Source: Hyphomicrobiales bacterium (GTDB taxonomy: Bacteria > Pseudomonadota > Alphaproteobacteria > Rhizobiales > Devosiaceae). Taken from it: a stretch of 56,540 nt of DNA. A model generated the notes under the pieces. The model was not told the origin of the DNA. It did no database searches and saw nothing but the letters and a program-made list of their open reading frames with translations. The translations under genes and the position numbers were made by a program. Shown here in pieces: positions 8,767-16,125 of this stretch (its first letter is position 1; the number at the start of each line of letters is the position of its first letter). Location of the stretch: contig UCAU01000051.1 of NCBI GenBank assembly GCA_900470445.1, positions 1 through 56,540 on the forward strand, written 5' to 3'.

Positions 8767-9543
8767 TCACACCTGCAAAATCGAAGACACGAGCAGCTGC
8801 GTATAGGGCTCGCGTGGATCATCGAGCACGCGGTCGGTGAGGCCGGATTCGATCACTCGGCCGTCCTTCATCACCATCATGCGGTGGCTCAGCAGGCGGG
8901 CTACGGCCAGATCGTGGGTGACGATGATGGCCGCCAGCCCGAGTTCACCCACCAGCCCGCGCAACAGATCGAGCAGGCGCGCCTGCACCGATACGTCGAG
9001 CCCGCCGGTCGGTTCATCCATGAACACCAGGCGCGGCCCCGTTACGAGATTTCGGGCAATCTGCAGGCGCTGGCGCATGCCGCCGGAGAAGGAGCGCGGC
9101 TGATCATCGATGCGGTCGGCGGCGATTTCCACGCGGCCGAGCCAATCCACCGCCGTTTCGCGGATATGGCCATAATGGCGGTCGCCCACCGCCATCAGCC
9201 GCTCGCCCACATTGGCGCCGGCCGATACCGTCATGCGCAAACCATCGGCTGGATTCTGGTGCACAAAGCCCCAGTCCGTGCGCATCAGAAAGCGCCGCTC
9301 GGCCTCGCTGAGCTCATAAAGATTGCGCCAGATTTCGTCGCGCATGCGATATTCCGTCCGGCCCGAACTGGGTTCGAGATGGGTGGAGAGGCAATTGAGC
9401 AGCGTCGTCTTGCCCGATCCGCTCTCGCCCACAATGGCCAGCACTTCGCCGGGCCATAGCTCGAAGGACACATCGGTGCAGCCCAGCCGGTTGCCGTAAT
9501 ATTTGCTCAGGCCTTCGACCCGCAGCAGGGGTTGCTCGCTCAT
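8767..9543 (-). CDS. phnK: C-P lyase system protein PhnK (ABC-type ATPase)
   Basis: A 258-residue ATPase with Walker A GESGSGKTT, signature FSGGMRQRLQIARNLV, Walker B LVFMDEPTGGLD and the H-loop VTHDLAVARLLSHR. The LRVEGLSKYYGNRLGCTDVSFELWPGE start and the insertion after Walker A with YRMRDEIWRNLYELSEAERR are PhnK features. PhnK docks on the PhnGHIJ core complex. I chose the ATG at 9543; it overlaps the phnJ stop by four bases. Longer frames would extend into phnJ. Confidence 0.94.
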   Translation of the reverse strand: MSEQPLLRVEGLSKYYGNRLGCTDVSFELWPGEVLAIVGESGSGKTTLLNCLSTHLEPSSGRTEYRMRDEIWRNLYELSEAERRFLMRTDWGFVHQNPADGLRMTVSAGANVGERLMAVGDRHYGHIRETAVDWLGRVEIAADRIDDQPRSFSGGMRQRLQIARNLVTGPRLVFMDEPTGGLDVSVQARLLDLLRGLVGELGLAAIIVTHDLAVARLLSHRMMVMKDGRVIESGLTDRVLDDPREPYTQLLVSSILQV

Positions 9544-10421
9544 TCCGCCGCCTCCAGTTCTTCCCCGCTTAAGTGTCCGCGATGCCCTTCGGCGCGGCGC
9601 TCTTCGCAATTGTCGGTGTCCGAGCACACGAACATGTGCCCGCCATGGTCATCCAGGATCACCTCGTCGAGATAGACGCCGGTAGCAGCGCATAGGGCGC
9701 AGGGCTGGGTAAAGTGCTGGATTTCGAAGGGGTGATCTTCAAAATCGAGGCTCACCACTTCGGTAAAGGGCGGCACCGCATAGATGCGCATTTCGCGCCC
9801 CGCGCCGAACAGCTGCAGCGCCGGCGACATGTGCATTTTGGGGTTGTCGAATTTGGGTGTGGGCGAGGGGTCCATCACGTAGCGCCCTTCGACCTTGACC
9901 GGATAGGCATAGGTCGTGGCGATCTGGCCATGCTTGGCAATGTCCTCATAGAGTTTGACATGCATCAGCCCATATTCCTCGAGCGCATGCATTTTGCGCG
10001 TCTCGGTTTCGCGCGGCTCAAGGAAGCGCAGCGGCTCGGGGATCGGCACCTGATAGACTAGCACCTGGCCCGCCTGTAGCGGCTTTTCCGGAATGCGGTG
10101 GCGGGTCTGGATGATGGTCGCGTCGGCCGTGTGCGTCGTGGTCGCGACATTAGCGACCTTGGCAAAGAAGGCGCGGATGGACACCGCATTGGTCGTGTCA
10201 TCGGCGCCCTGGTCGATCACCTTGAGCACATCGTCCGGCCCGATAATCGCCGCTGTCACCTGCACGCCGCCCGTGCCCCAGCCATAGGGCATGGGCATTT
10301 CGCGGCTGGCAAACGGCACCTGATAGCCGGGAATGGCCACGGCCTTGAGGATAGACCGCCGGATCATCCGCTTGGTCTGCTCATCGAGATAGGCAAAATT
10401 GTAGCTTGGGATCAGGCTCAT
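9540..10421 (-). CDS. phnJ: Carbon-phosphorus lyase PhnJ (radical SAM)
   Basis: A 293-residue catalytic subunit cleaving the C-P bond of ribose 1-alkylphosphonate 5-phosphate. By counting, Cys241, Cys244 and Cys266 (CALC, then VCSDTDNC) would hold the 4Fe-4S cluster and Cys272 is the thiyl-radical cysteine. Gly32 in AIPGYQVP is the glycyl-radical position. These fall at the same numbers as in the E. coli enzyme, so the subunit looks fully active. It overlaps phnI and phnK by four bases each. A HGHMF-type His-rich segment (DDHGGHMF) precedes the third cluster cysteine. Confidence 0.97.
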   Translation of the reverse strand: MSLIPSYNFAYLDEQTKRMIRRSILKAVAIPGYQVPFASREMPMPYGWGTGGVQVTAAIIGPDDVLKVIDQGADDTTNAVSIRAFFAKVANVATTTHTADATIIQTRHRIPEKPLQAGQVLVYQVPIPEPLRFLEPRETETRKMHALEEYGLMHVKLYEDIAKHGQIATTYAYPVKVEGRYVMDPSPTPKFDNPKMHMSPALQLFGAGREMRIYAVPPFTEVVSLDFEDHPFEIQHFTQPCALCAATGVYLDEVILDDHGGHMFVCSDTDNCEERRAEGHRGHLSGEELEAAE

Positions 10422-11515
10422 TCGGCCGCCTCCTTGTGTGCTTCCTGTTCAGCCCGCATGCGCCGCACCACGTCGAGTTCGGCCTGGAAATCTACATAAT
10501 GGGGCAGCTTGAGGTGCTCGACGAAGCCGGTGGACTGCACATTGTCGAGGTGGCTGATGACGAATTCTTCGTCCTGCGCGGGGGCCACCACGTCCTCGCC
10601 AAATTCGCGAGCGCGCAGCGCCCGGTCACACAGCGACATCGACATGGCCTTGCGTTCGGATTGGCCGAACACCAGCCCATAGCCGCGGGTGAATTGCGGG
10701 GGCACCTTGGCCGAGCCCTTAAATTGGTTGACCATCTGGCACTCGGTCACCCGCACACGGCCCAGGCTCACAGCAAAGCCAAGCTCGGCGATGTCGAGTT
10801 CCACCTCGACTTCCCCGATGCGGATTTCGCCGACAAAGGGGTGCGTTCTGGCGTAACCGCGCTGTGTCGAATAGCCGAGCGCCAGCAGGAACCCTTCATC
10901 GCCGCGGGCCAATGCCTGCAGCCGCAAATCGCGGTCCAGCGGGTATTGCAGCGGCTCGCGCGTCAGGTCGCCGATTTCGTGTTCTTCGGCGTTCAGAGCC
11001 TGTTCGCCGGAATCCGGCTCGATCAGCCCTTCATGGGCTAGCAGGTCCGTCACGCGGGGCGCTTGTTCCGAGTCGGCGAGCCGCCGGACTGGTGTAGCCA
11101 CATCGCCGCCTTCGGCCACCACCGGGTCGAGCAGGCGGTGGGTATAGTCAAAGGTGGGCCCTAACATCTGCCCGCCTGGCAAATCCTTGAACGTCGCTGA
11201 GACCCGGCGCTCGATCAGCATCTTGGCGGTGTTGATCGGCACCGAATAGCCGAAGCGGGGCAGGGTGGTGCGATAGGCGCGCACCAGGAAAATCGCCTCG
11301 ATCAGATCGCCCCGCGACTGGATGATGGCGAGCGCCGCCAGCTCCCGGTCATAGAGCGAGCCTTCCGCCATGCAGCGATCGACCGCCAGGCCAAGCTGCT
11401 GGATGATTTGCTCAATTCCGAGCGCGGGCACGTCCCGGTCGCCCCGGCGCCGGTCGGCCAGCAGAGCATGTGCATTGGCAATGGCGGCTTCCCCGCCCTT
11501 TACGGCCACATACAT
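10418..11515 (-). CDS. phnI: C-P lyase core subunit PhnI
   Basis: A 365-residue protein starting MYVAVKGGEAAIANAHALLADRRRGD, the standard PhnI N terminus. Its length is close to the family norm (about 355-370). With PhnG, PhnH and PhnL it is needed to form ribose 1-alkylphosphonate 5-triphosphate from ATP and phosphonate. The PhnI subunit has nucleosidase activity in E. coli. It follows phnH directly with no gap (phnH stops at 11516) and overlaps phnJ by four bases. Confidence 0.95.
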   Translation of the reverse strand: MYVAVKGGEAAIANAHALLADRRRGDRDVPALGIEQIIQQLGLAVDRCMAEGSLYDRELAALAIIQSRGDLIEAIFLVRAYRTTLPRFGYSVPINTAKMLIERRVSATFKDLPGGQMLGPTFDYTHRLLDPVVAEGGDVATPVRRLADSEQAPRVTDLLAHEGLIEPDSGEQALNAEEHEIGDLTREPLQYPLDRDLRLQALARGDEGFLLALGYSTQRGYARTHPFVGEIRIGEVEVELDIAELGFAVSLGRVRVTECQMVNQFKGSAKVPPQFTRGYGLVFGQSERKAMSMSLCDRALRAREFGEDVVAPAQDEEFVISHLDNVQSTGFVEHLKLPHYVDFQAELDVVRRMRAEQEAHKEAAE

Positions 11516-12118
11516 TTAAGCGTCCTTCCTTGAGATCCGGGTGGTCCTTGGCAGACCGATCACCGCGCCGTCGGCCACCAGCAGCAGGTCCACTCCGCGC
11601 GGAAACTGCGCCCGGTTTTCCGCCCACTGATCGAGGAAGTCTTCGGGCAGGCCGAGTGGGGATATCTCGACGCTGTGCTCAATCCCCGGACCCTTCAGCA
11701 CGAGGGCATCGCCGCCGCCGCTCAGCGCTGCAACGGCCACGATGATCGTGGTCGAGCGGTCGGGGTAGATATCCGTGCCAAGCGAAAAGTGGTTCAGTTT
11801 CAATGCATTGCTGTCACGCAGCACCGCGAATTGCGCCTGCTCCGGCACCACATTGAGGGGCGAACCGATGTGGAAGCGCAACCAGCCGGTTACGATTTCG
11901 GTCGCCAGGTCGGGTTCCAACCACACGCCGGTATCGTGATCGCACAGCGTCAGCAGCACCGCCACCAGCTCCGGCGTCAGCGGCGCGGGCGGGGTGAGGT
12001 CGAGCGCCAGTTGCTGAATTGTCCCCGGATTGGCCAGGGCATCCATCAGGGCGCGAAAGCCTTGCTGGGCCTGCATAACCGGGTCGGCAAAGCCGCCATC
12101 GAGCACTAGATTGTCCAT
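11516..12118 (-). CDS. phnH: C-P lyase core subunit PhnH
   Basis: A 200-residue protein starting MDNLVLDGGFADPVMQAQQGFRALMDALANPGT-type (FRALMDALANPG is the PhnH hallmark). It contains LTLCDHDTGVWL and an FSLGTDIYPDRSTT segment. The expected size is about 190-200 residues. The start at 12118 overlaps the phnG stop by one base (TGATG), so translation is coupled. Longer upstream frames run antisense to nothing useful and into phnG. PhnH is part of the core C-P lyase complex. Confidence 0.94.
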   Translation of the reverse strand: MDNLVLDGGFADPVMQAQQGFRALMDALANPGTIQQLALDLTPPAPLTPELVAVLLTLCDHDTGVWLEPDLATEIVTGWLRFHIGSPLNVVPEQAQFAVLRDSNALKLNHFSLGTDIYPDRSTTIIVAVAALSGGGDALVLKGPGIEHSVEISPLGLPEDFLDQWAENRAQFPRGVDLLLVADGAVIGLPRTTRISRKDA

Positions 12119-12555
12119 CAAACGTCCCCTCGCACCATGGTGAAGAAATCGACCTTGGTGGCCGCCGCTTCCTCGCGTTTCTGTTGGTCGGCATGGCTCA
12201 CCACAGCCCGCAGTGGGGCCAGCACTTCGGCCTCCACCCGCTCCGGCTCGCGCTGGAACAGCGCATCGAACACCGCAATCAGCCGCGCCTTTTCGAGGTC
12301 TCGGCCCAGGCAATAGCCATGCCCCACTTCGCCGCTGGCCAATCGGACGCTCGCCCGGCTCACGCTGGTTTCGCCCAGATTGAACGGCGCGCCGCCGCCA
12401 CCGGCCCGGCCGCGCACCATGACGAGCCCGGTTTCGGGACCACGCAAGGCGCGGAATTCGGGCTTCTCGGCCCAGTCGCTCCACCGCGCTGTCAGGGCCG
12501 CGCTCTCGGCTGCCGCCAGGGCATTCAATGCCAACCGCCTCGGTTCTGTCGTCAT
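12118..12555 (-). CDS. phnG: C-P lyase core subunit PhnG
   Basis: A 145-residue protein typical of PhnG, with the conserved GPETGLVMVRGRAGGGGAPFNLGE block and the VSRASVRLASGEVGHGYCLGRD block. It is the first gene of the phnGHIJKL unit and is divergent from phnF. It starts 15 bp from the palindromic operator at 12571-12590, so repression by PhnF would block its transcription. Confidence 0.95.
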   Translation of the reverse strand: MTTEPRRLALNALAAAESAALTARWSDWAEKPEFRALRGPETGLVMVRGRAGGGGAPFNLGETSVSRASVRLASGEVGHGYCLGRDLEKARLIAVFDALFQREPERVEAEVLAPLRAVVSHADQQKREEAAATKVDFFTMVRGDV

Positions 12556-12570
12556 ATCGCTTGCCTCTAC

Positions 12571-12590
12571 TTGTCTAATAAACTAGACAA
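12571..12590. promoter_or_regulatory. PhnF operator between phnF and phnG
   Basis: A perfect inverted repeat TTGTCTA-N6-TAGACAA lies in the 79-bp divergent region between phnG and phnF. GntR/HutC-type regulators bind short palindromes of this size. A related 20-bp sequence occurs upstream of the DUF1045-phnM-phnN unit. Assignment to PhnF is by position. Confidence 0.75.
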
Positions 12591-12634
12591 CATAAATCCT
12601 GATTCCGGTCTTAGGCGCCCTGTGTGAATTTGCA

Positions 12635-13372
12635 ATGACAAAAACCGAGTCCTCGTCCGAATCCCATCTCAGCGGCGTCGCGCTGTGGCGGCGCATTGCC
12701 GATGCCATCCGGCTCGACATTGTCGGCGGCAAGCGCCAACCGGGCGACCGCTTGCCCGGGGAAACCGAACTGGCGGAACGCTTTTCGGCCAATCGCCACA
12801 CGGTGCGTCGGGCGCTGGCGGCGCTCCAGGCCGAGGGTGTCATCCGCACCGAACAGGGGCGGGGCAGCTTTGTCGATCAGGCGCGCCGCGTCAGCTATCG
12901 CATTGGCAAGCGGACCCGGTTTTCGGAGAACCTGGCCGGACAGGCCGCTACGATTTCGCGCGACATGCTGTCCTCGCGGCTGGAAAACGCGACGGCTAGC
13001 GTGGCTGCGGCGCTGGGCCTGCGGGCGGGAACCAAGGTGACGCGGCTGGAAACCCTTTCATCGGCGGATAACCGCCCCATGTCGCGGGCGACGATCTGGC
13101 TGAGCTACGCCGTCTTCCCCGATTTCGCCACGCGTTTCGCGGAAAACCCGTCCATCACGGCGACGCTGGCGAGTTACGGCATTGCCGACTATGCCCGCGC
13201 CAGCACCCGCATTTCGGCCCGCCACGCCGATGCCGACGAAACGGCGACGCTCAAACTCGCCCCCGGCGCCATTCTGCTGGTGTCGGAGGCGGTCGATACG
13301 GACCTCGCCGGCAAGCCCTTGCTCTATGCGCTGAGCCGCTTTCCTGCCGATCTAATGGAACTGGTAGTCTAG
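12635..13372 (+). CDS. phnF: GntR/HutC-family phosphonate regulator PhnF
   Basis: A 245-residue protein. The N-terminal winged helix (about 8-80) reads LWRRIADAIRLDIVGG then RLPGETELAERFSANRHTVRRALAALQAEGVIRTEQGRG. The C-terminal half (about 95-240) is a UTRA ligand-binding domain (LRAGTKVTRLETLSSADNRPMS). The family is named for phosphonate control (TIGR02325-like architecture). The ATG at 12635 has no strong ribosome binding site. It is divergent from phnG with a shared operator, a typical autoregulated arrangement. It may act as repressor relieved by a phosphonate-derived ligand; that is inference. Confidence 0.92.
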   Translation: MTKTESSSESHLSGVALWRRIADAIRLDIVGGKRQPGDRLPGETELAERFSANRHTVRRALAALQAEGVIRTEQGRGSFVDQARRVSYRIGKRTRFSENLAGQAATISRDMLSSRLENATASVAAALGLRAGTKVTRLETLSSADNRPMSRATIWLSYAVFPDFATRFAENPSITATLASYGIADYARASTRISARHADADETATLKLAPGAILLVSEAVDTDLAGKPLLYALSRFPADLMELVV

Positions 13373-13421
13373 GAGCTATAGCCGTTCAGCTTTTATCCTG
13401 GGGTCGCGAGCCACCGCGCCG

Positions 13422-13560
13422 TCCCCTCCCCCTTGAGGGGAGGGCTCAGCTTTTCGCTAGCGAAAAGCGGGGGTGGGGGTTCTGCAGCATCAACATCCTC
13501 AACGCCTGCGGAGCCTTCAGAACCCCCACCCTCAATCCCTCCCCTCAAGGGGGAGGGAGG
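13422..13560. repeat. Large composite palindromic repeat between phnF and phnN
   Basis: Outer arms CCCTCCCCCTTGAGGGGAGGG and TCCCTCCCCTCAAGGGGGAGG, middle arms GGGGGTGGGGGTTCTG and CAGAACCCCCACCCTC, and a perfect 20-bp inner palindrome (GCTTTTCGCT-AGCGAAAAGC, 13449-13468). It lies between the convergent ends of phnF and phnN, and resembles the element in the phnK-phnL gap. It probably serves as a bidirectional transcript end. Confidence 0.8.
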
Positions 13561-13575
13561 CAGATCGTGGCGGCC

Positions 13576-14154
13576 CTAAACCCGTTCCGCCTGTGCCTGC
13601 TGCAACAGGTCGAGGAAACGTTCGCCGGCGTCCTGTAGCTGCCCGGAATTGTCTATCTGGATGCTTTCGACACCTGGCACGGCGACATCGAGCTGGCGCG
13701 CCAGGCGCTGGCGGATGGCTTCGGCATCCTCGCGGCCGCGTGCCGCCAGCCGCTGGGCAATGATCTCGGGACGGGCCGAGATAGTGGCCACGATGACCCG
13801 CTGATAGCGGGACGCAGCCTCGCCGATCACCTGCCGCGACACATTGGCGATGACGACGCGGCCAGCGGCAATGTCGTTGTCGATGGAGCGCGGCAGGCCA
13901 TAGCGCAGGCCATGGGCCTGCCAATGCAGGGCCAGCCCGTTGGATCGCGCCAGCGCTTCGAAATGCGCTTCGCTCAGGCTGTCGTGATCTTCCGCCGCGC
14001 GGTCGGCAGGACGGGTGACGATGCGGCGCACAAAGGCAAATTCAGCGCGCCCGGCAAGGCGCTGGCGCGCAAAGTCGATCAGTGAATCCTTGCCCGATCC
14101 GCTGGGGCCGACCACGGCGATGAAGGCGCCGGAAGCCGGGGCGTCCGTACTCAT
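13576..14154 (-). CDS. phnN: Ribose 1,5-bisphosphate phosphokinase PhnN
   Basis: A 192-residue P-loop kinase resembling guanylate kinase. Walker A is GPSGSGKDSL (about 16-25). Other features are RRIVTRPADRAAEDHDSLSEAHFE and the NDIAAGRVVIANVSR block, both typical of PhnN. It phosphorylates ribose 1,5-bisphosphate to PRPP, the last step of the C-P lyase route. It overlaps phnM by four bases (ATGA), so it is co-translated. It ends beside a large palindromic repeat. Confidence 0.93.
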   Translation of the reverse strand: MSTDAPASGAFIAVVGPSGSGKDSLIDFARQRLAGRAEFAFVRRIVTRPADRAAEDHDSLSEAHFEALARSNGLALHWQAHGLRYGLPRSIDNDIAAGRVVIANVSRQVIGEAASRYQRVIVATISARPEIIAQRLAARGREDAEAIRQRLARQLDVAVPGVESIQIDNSGQLQDAGERFLDLLQQAQAERV

Positions 14155-15299
14155 ATGACGCGGTTCCCTTCGCGCCAGACGGTGCGCACGATGGGCACGC
14201 CATCCTGTACGCGCACGCGCACCAGATCGGCCCGCTTGCCCAGGGCGATCTCGCCGCGGTCGTGCAGGCTTGCCGCTTCGGCGGGGTGCTTGGATACCAG
14301 CCGCACGGCATGGGGTAGCGTGATGGAGTCAACGCTATCGCCCAGCGAGAAGGCTGCCTGCAACAGGCTGAAGGGGATGTAATCGGACGACAGAATGTCG
14401 AGCAGGCCGTGCTCGGCCAGTTCGCGCGCCGAGACATTGCCTGAATGGGAGGAGCCGCGCACCACATTGGGGGCGCCCATCAACACGGCCATGCCAGCCT
14501 CATGCGAGGCGCGGGCGGCTTCGACCGTTGTTGGGAATTCAGCGACGTCGATGCCCTGCGCAATCGCCTCGTCGACATGGCCCAGCGTGGCGTCGTCATG
14601 GCTGGCCAGCACAATGTCATTGGCCTGGCAGAATTGCGAAATGGCTGCGCGATGCGGCCCGGCATGCATTTCCGAGTCGCGAATACGGCGGGCCGAAAAG
14701 TCGGCCAGCGCCTGATCGCTCATCTTGAGCTTGCCCTGGTAATAGACGCGGTAGGCGTCAAGATTGGCAAACTGCCGTTGGCCGGGTGCGTGGTCCATCA
14801 ATGAGGCCAGGCGCACCAGCGGGTGGTGCTGCAACAGCTCGAAGCCTTCGAGGCAATCGGGCGCGGAAACCTCGCAACGCAGGTGGATGAAGTGGTCGGC
14901 GCGCAGGCGGCCCGCTTGCTTGCCGCCGGCAATGGCTTCGGCCAGCACCAGCATTTCGGTGGAGCCCATGTCGGATTGCTCGTCGATGCCGACCCGCAGG
15001 GCATCGAACACGGTGGTAATGCCGGAGGCGGCGACCTGGGCGTCATGGGCCTGCACCGCGGCAATGGCGTTCCAGCGCACTTTGGGGCGCGGTGCATAAT
15101 GGTTTTCGAGGTGATCGGTATGCAGTTCGATCAGGCCCGGAATGACGTAGTCGCCATCCATGTCCTCGCCATGCGCCGAAGCCGCCGAGATATCGGCGAT
15201 CACGCCGTCGCGCAGCAGGATCGCGCCCTCGACGACTTCATCGGCCAGGACAATCCTGGCATTGGTGAGAACGGTTTCGGCGGCATTCTTCTGCGTCAT
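14151..15299 (-). CDS. phnM: Alpha-D-ribose 1-methylphosphonate 5-triphosphate diphosphatase PhnM
   Basis: A 382-residue amidohydrolase-superfamily protein. The metal-binding motif IELHTDHLENH lies in the first barrel strand (His-x-Asp-His). Other family segments are VLASHDDATLGHVDEA, MGAPNVVRGGSHSGNVSA-like (MGAPNVVRGSSHSGNVS) and LSSDYIPFSLLQAAF. It removes pyrophosphate from ribose 1-alkylphosphonate 5-triphosphate before C-P cleavage. Only three bases separate it from DUF1045 upstream, and it overlaps phnN downstream, so DUF1045-phnM-phnN is one unit. Confidence 0.95.
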   Translation of the reverse strand: MTQKNAAETVLTNARIVLADEVVEGAILLRDGVIADISAASAHGEDMDGDYVIPGLIELHTDHLENHYAPRPKVRWNAIAAVQAHDAQVAASGITTVFDALRVGIDEQSDMGSTEMLVLAEAIAGGKQAGRLRADHFIHLRCEVSAPDCLEGFELLQHHPLVRLASLMDHAPGQRQFANLDAYRVYYQGKLKMSDQALADFSARRIRDSEMHAGPHRAAISQFCQANDIVLASHDDATLGHVDEAIAQGIDVAEFPTTVEAARASHEAGMAVLMGAPNVVRGSSHSGNVSARELAEHGLLDILSSDYIPFSLLQAAFSLGDSVDSITLPHAVRLVSKHPAEAASLHDRGEIALGKRADLVRVRVQDGVPIVRTVWREGNRVI

Positions 15300-15302
15300 G
15301 GA

Positions 15303-16007
15303 TCAAGCAATCTTGCGTCGGCGTTGAGTGGTGAACTGGTGACTGGAATGGACGAAGAACGGAGCATTGGGCTCCGGCTCCACGAACAGGGCAACTTGCC
15401 CGATATGCAATGGCGCTGTGGCAAGGTCGCCGAAATGGCGCTGCAATACCAGCGCAACATGATCACGTTCCAGCTCATCGATGGGGCCGGTCAGCGTCAT
15501 GTGAAAGCGGAACTGGTCGAACACGTTGGGGTGGCCCCAATTGCGCAGATTGTCGAATTGCTGGCCATTGAAGCGCCCGATATCGCCCCGCGCCAGATCG
15601 AGGTCGGTGATCGGGCTGCGATAGATGTCAAAGGCGGTGACGAAATCGGCTGCCAGATCATTGAGTTCGAGCATGGGCAAGGCCGGCACCAGCGCAAAGG
15701 CATTCTGGATCGGCGCGATGCGCATTTCCGGCACGGTGACGGCAGGCAAGCGGCGGCAGAAGCGATCAAGCGCTGATTGCAGGTCGCCAATTTGGTAGTC
15801 GGGGGCCAGGCGGAACGGGGCTTTCAACGTGCCGTGAAAGCCGAAGCGGCGCGGTGCGGCGGTGAGGAAAGCGTGGTCGGTTTCCACCAATCCCTCCACC
15901 GGCCAGCTCACCCGCGCACCCGTATAAGGGTCGCGCCTAAGCCATTGCGCCGCTGCAATCTGCAGCGGGTCATCGGGCGGAGGAACAAAATAGATCGCGC
16001 AACGCAT
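15303..16007 (-). CDS. DUF1045 phosphonate-metabolism protein, 2H phosphoesterase-like
   Basis: A 234-residue DUF1045 protein, a family found in phn operons of rhizobia and relatives. Two His-x-Thr motifs are visible, HGT at 58-60 (FGFHGTLKAPF) and HMT at 169-171 (FRFHMTLTG). They are spaced as in the 2H phosphoesterase fold, which acts on 2',3'- or 1',2'-cyclic phosphates. The gene is first in the DUF1045-phnM-phnN unit. No phnP cyclic phosphodiesterase gene is present nearby. The protein could open the cyclic ribose 1,2-phosphate 5-phosphate made by PhnJ; this is inference. I chose the ATG at 16007, since the upstream extension (to 16061) covers the promoter. Confidence 0.85.
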   Translation of the reverse strand: MRCAIYFVPPPDDPLQIAAAQWLRRDPYTGARVSWPVEGLVETDHAFLTAAPRRFGFHGTLKAPFRLAPDYQIGDLQSALDRFCRRLPAVTVPEMRIAPIQNAFALVPALPMLELNDLAADFVTAFDIYRSPITDLDLARGDIGRFNGQQFDNLRNWGHPNVFDQFRFHMTLTGPIDELERDHVALVLQRHFGDLATAPLHIGQVALFVEPEPNAPFFVHSSHQFTTQRRRKIA

Positions 16008-16032
16008 AAGGGGCTCACACTGATCCCTATGC

Positions 16033-16082
16033 GTTATCGGAACTCTGTGACAATTCGACAAATGTCTAGTTTAGCGCACAAG
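16033..16082 (-). promoter_or_regulatory. Promoter and second PhnF-type operator upstream of DUF1045-phnM-phnN
   Basis: On the minus strand, TTGTCG (16056-16061) and GATAAC (16033-16038) are spaced 17 bp, a plausible promoter. Directly upstream, 16063-16082 matches 16 of 20 positions of the phnF-phnG palindrome read on the other strand, including TGTCTAGTTTA in full. One half-site is 6 of 7 and the other 4 of 7. The shared sequence suggests a PhnF regulon with two units. Confidence 0.6.
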
Positions 16083-16084
16083 TT

Positions 16085-16110
16085 CTTTTCGGGCCCTGCG
16101 ACCCGAAAAG
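16085..16110. terminator. Hairpin downstream of the NTF2-like gene
   Basis: CTTTTCGGG and CCCGAAAAG form a perfect 9-bp stem with an eight-base loop. It lies 3' of the minus-strand NTF2-like gene and 5' of the DUF1045 operator. There is no long U-tract, so termination efficiency is uncertain. Confidence 0.5.
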
Positions 16111-16125
16111 CGGTGCCGCTGGCGG

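Noticed and set aside
13449..13468. Perfect 20-bp palindrome as a regulator site
   Set aside because: It lies inside a larger repeat between convergent gene ends, not before a promoter.
16040..16062. Possible Pho box before DUF1045
   Set aside because: Two TGTC repeats occur but start 8 bp apart instead of 11, so the PhoB pattern is not met.
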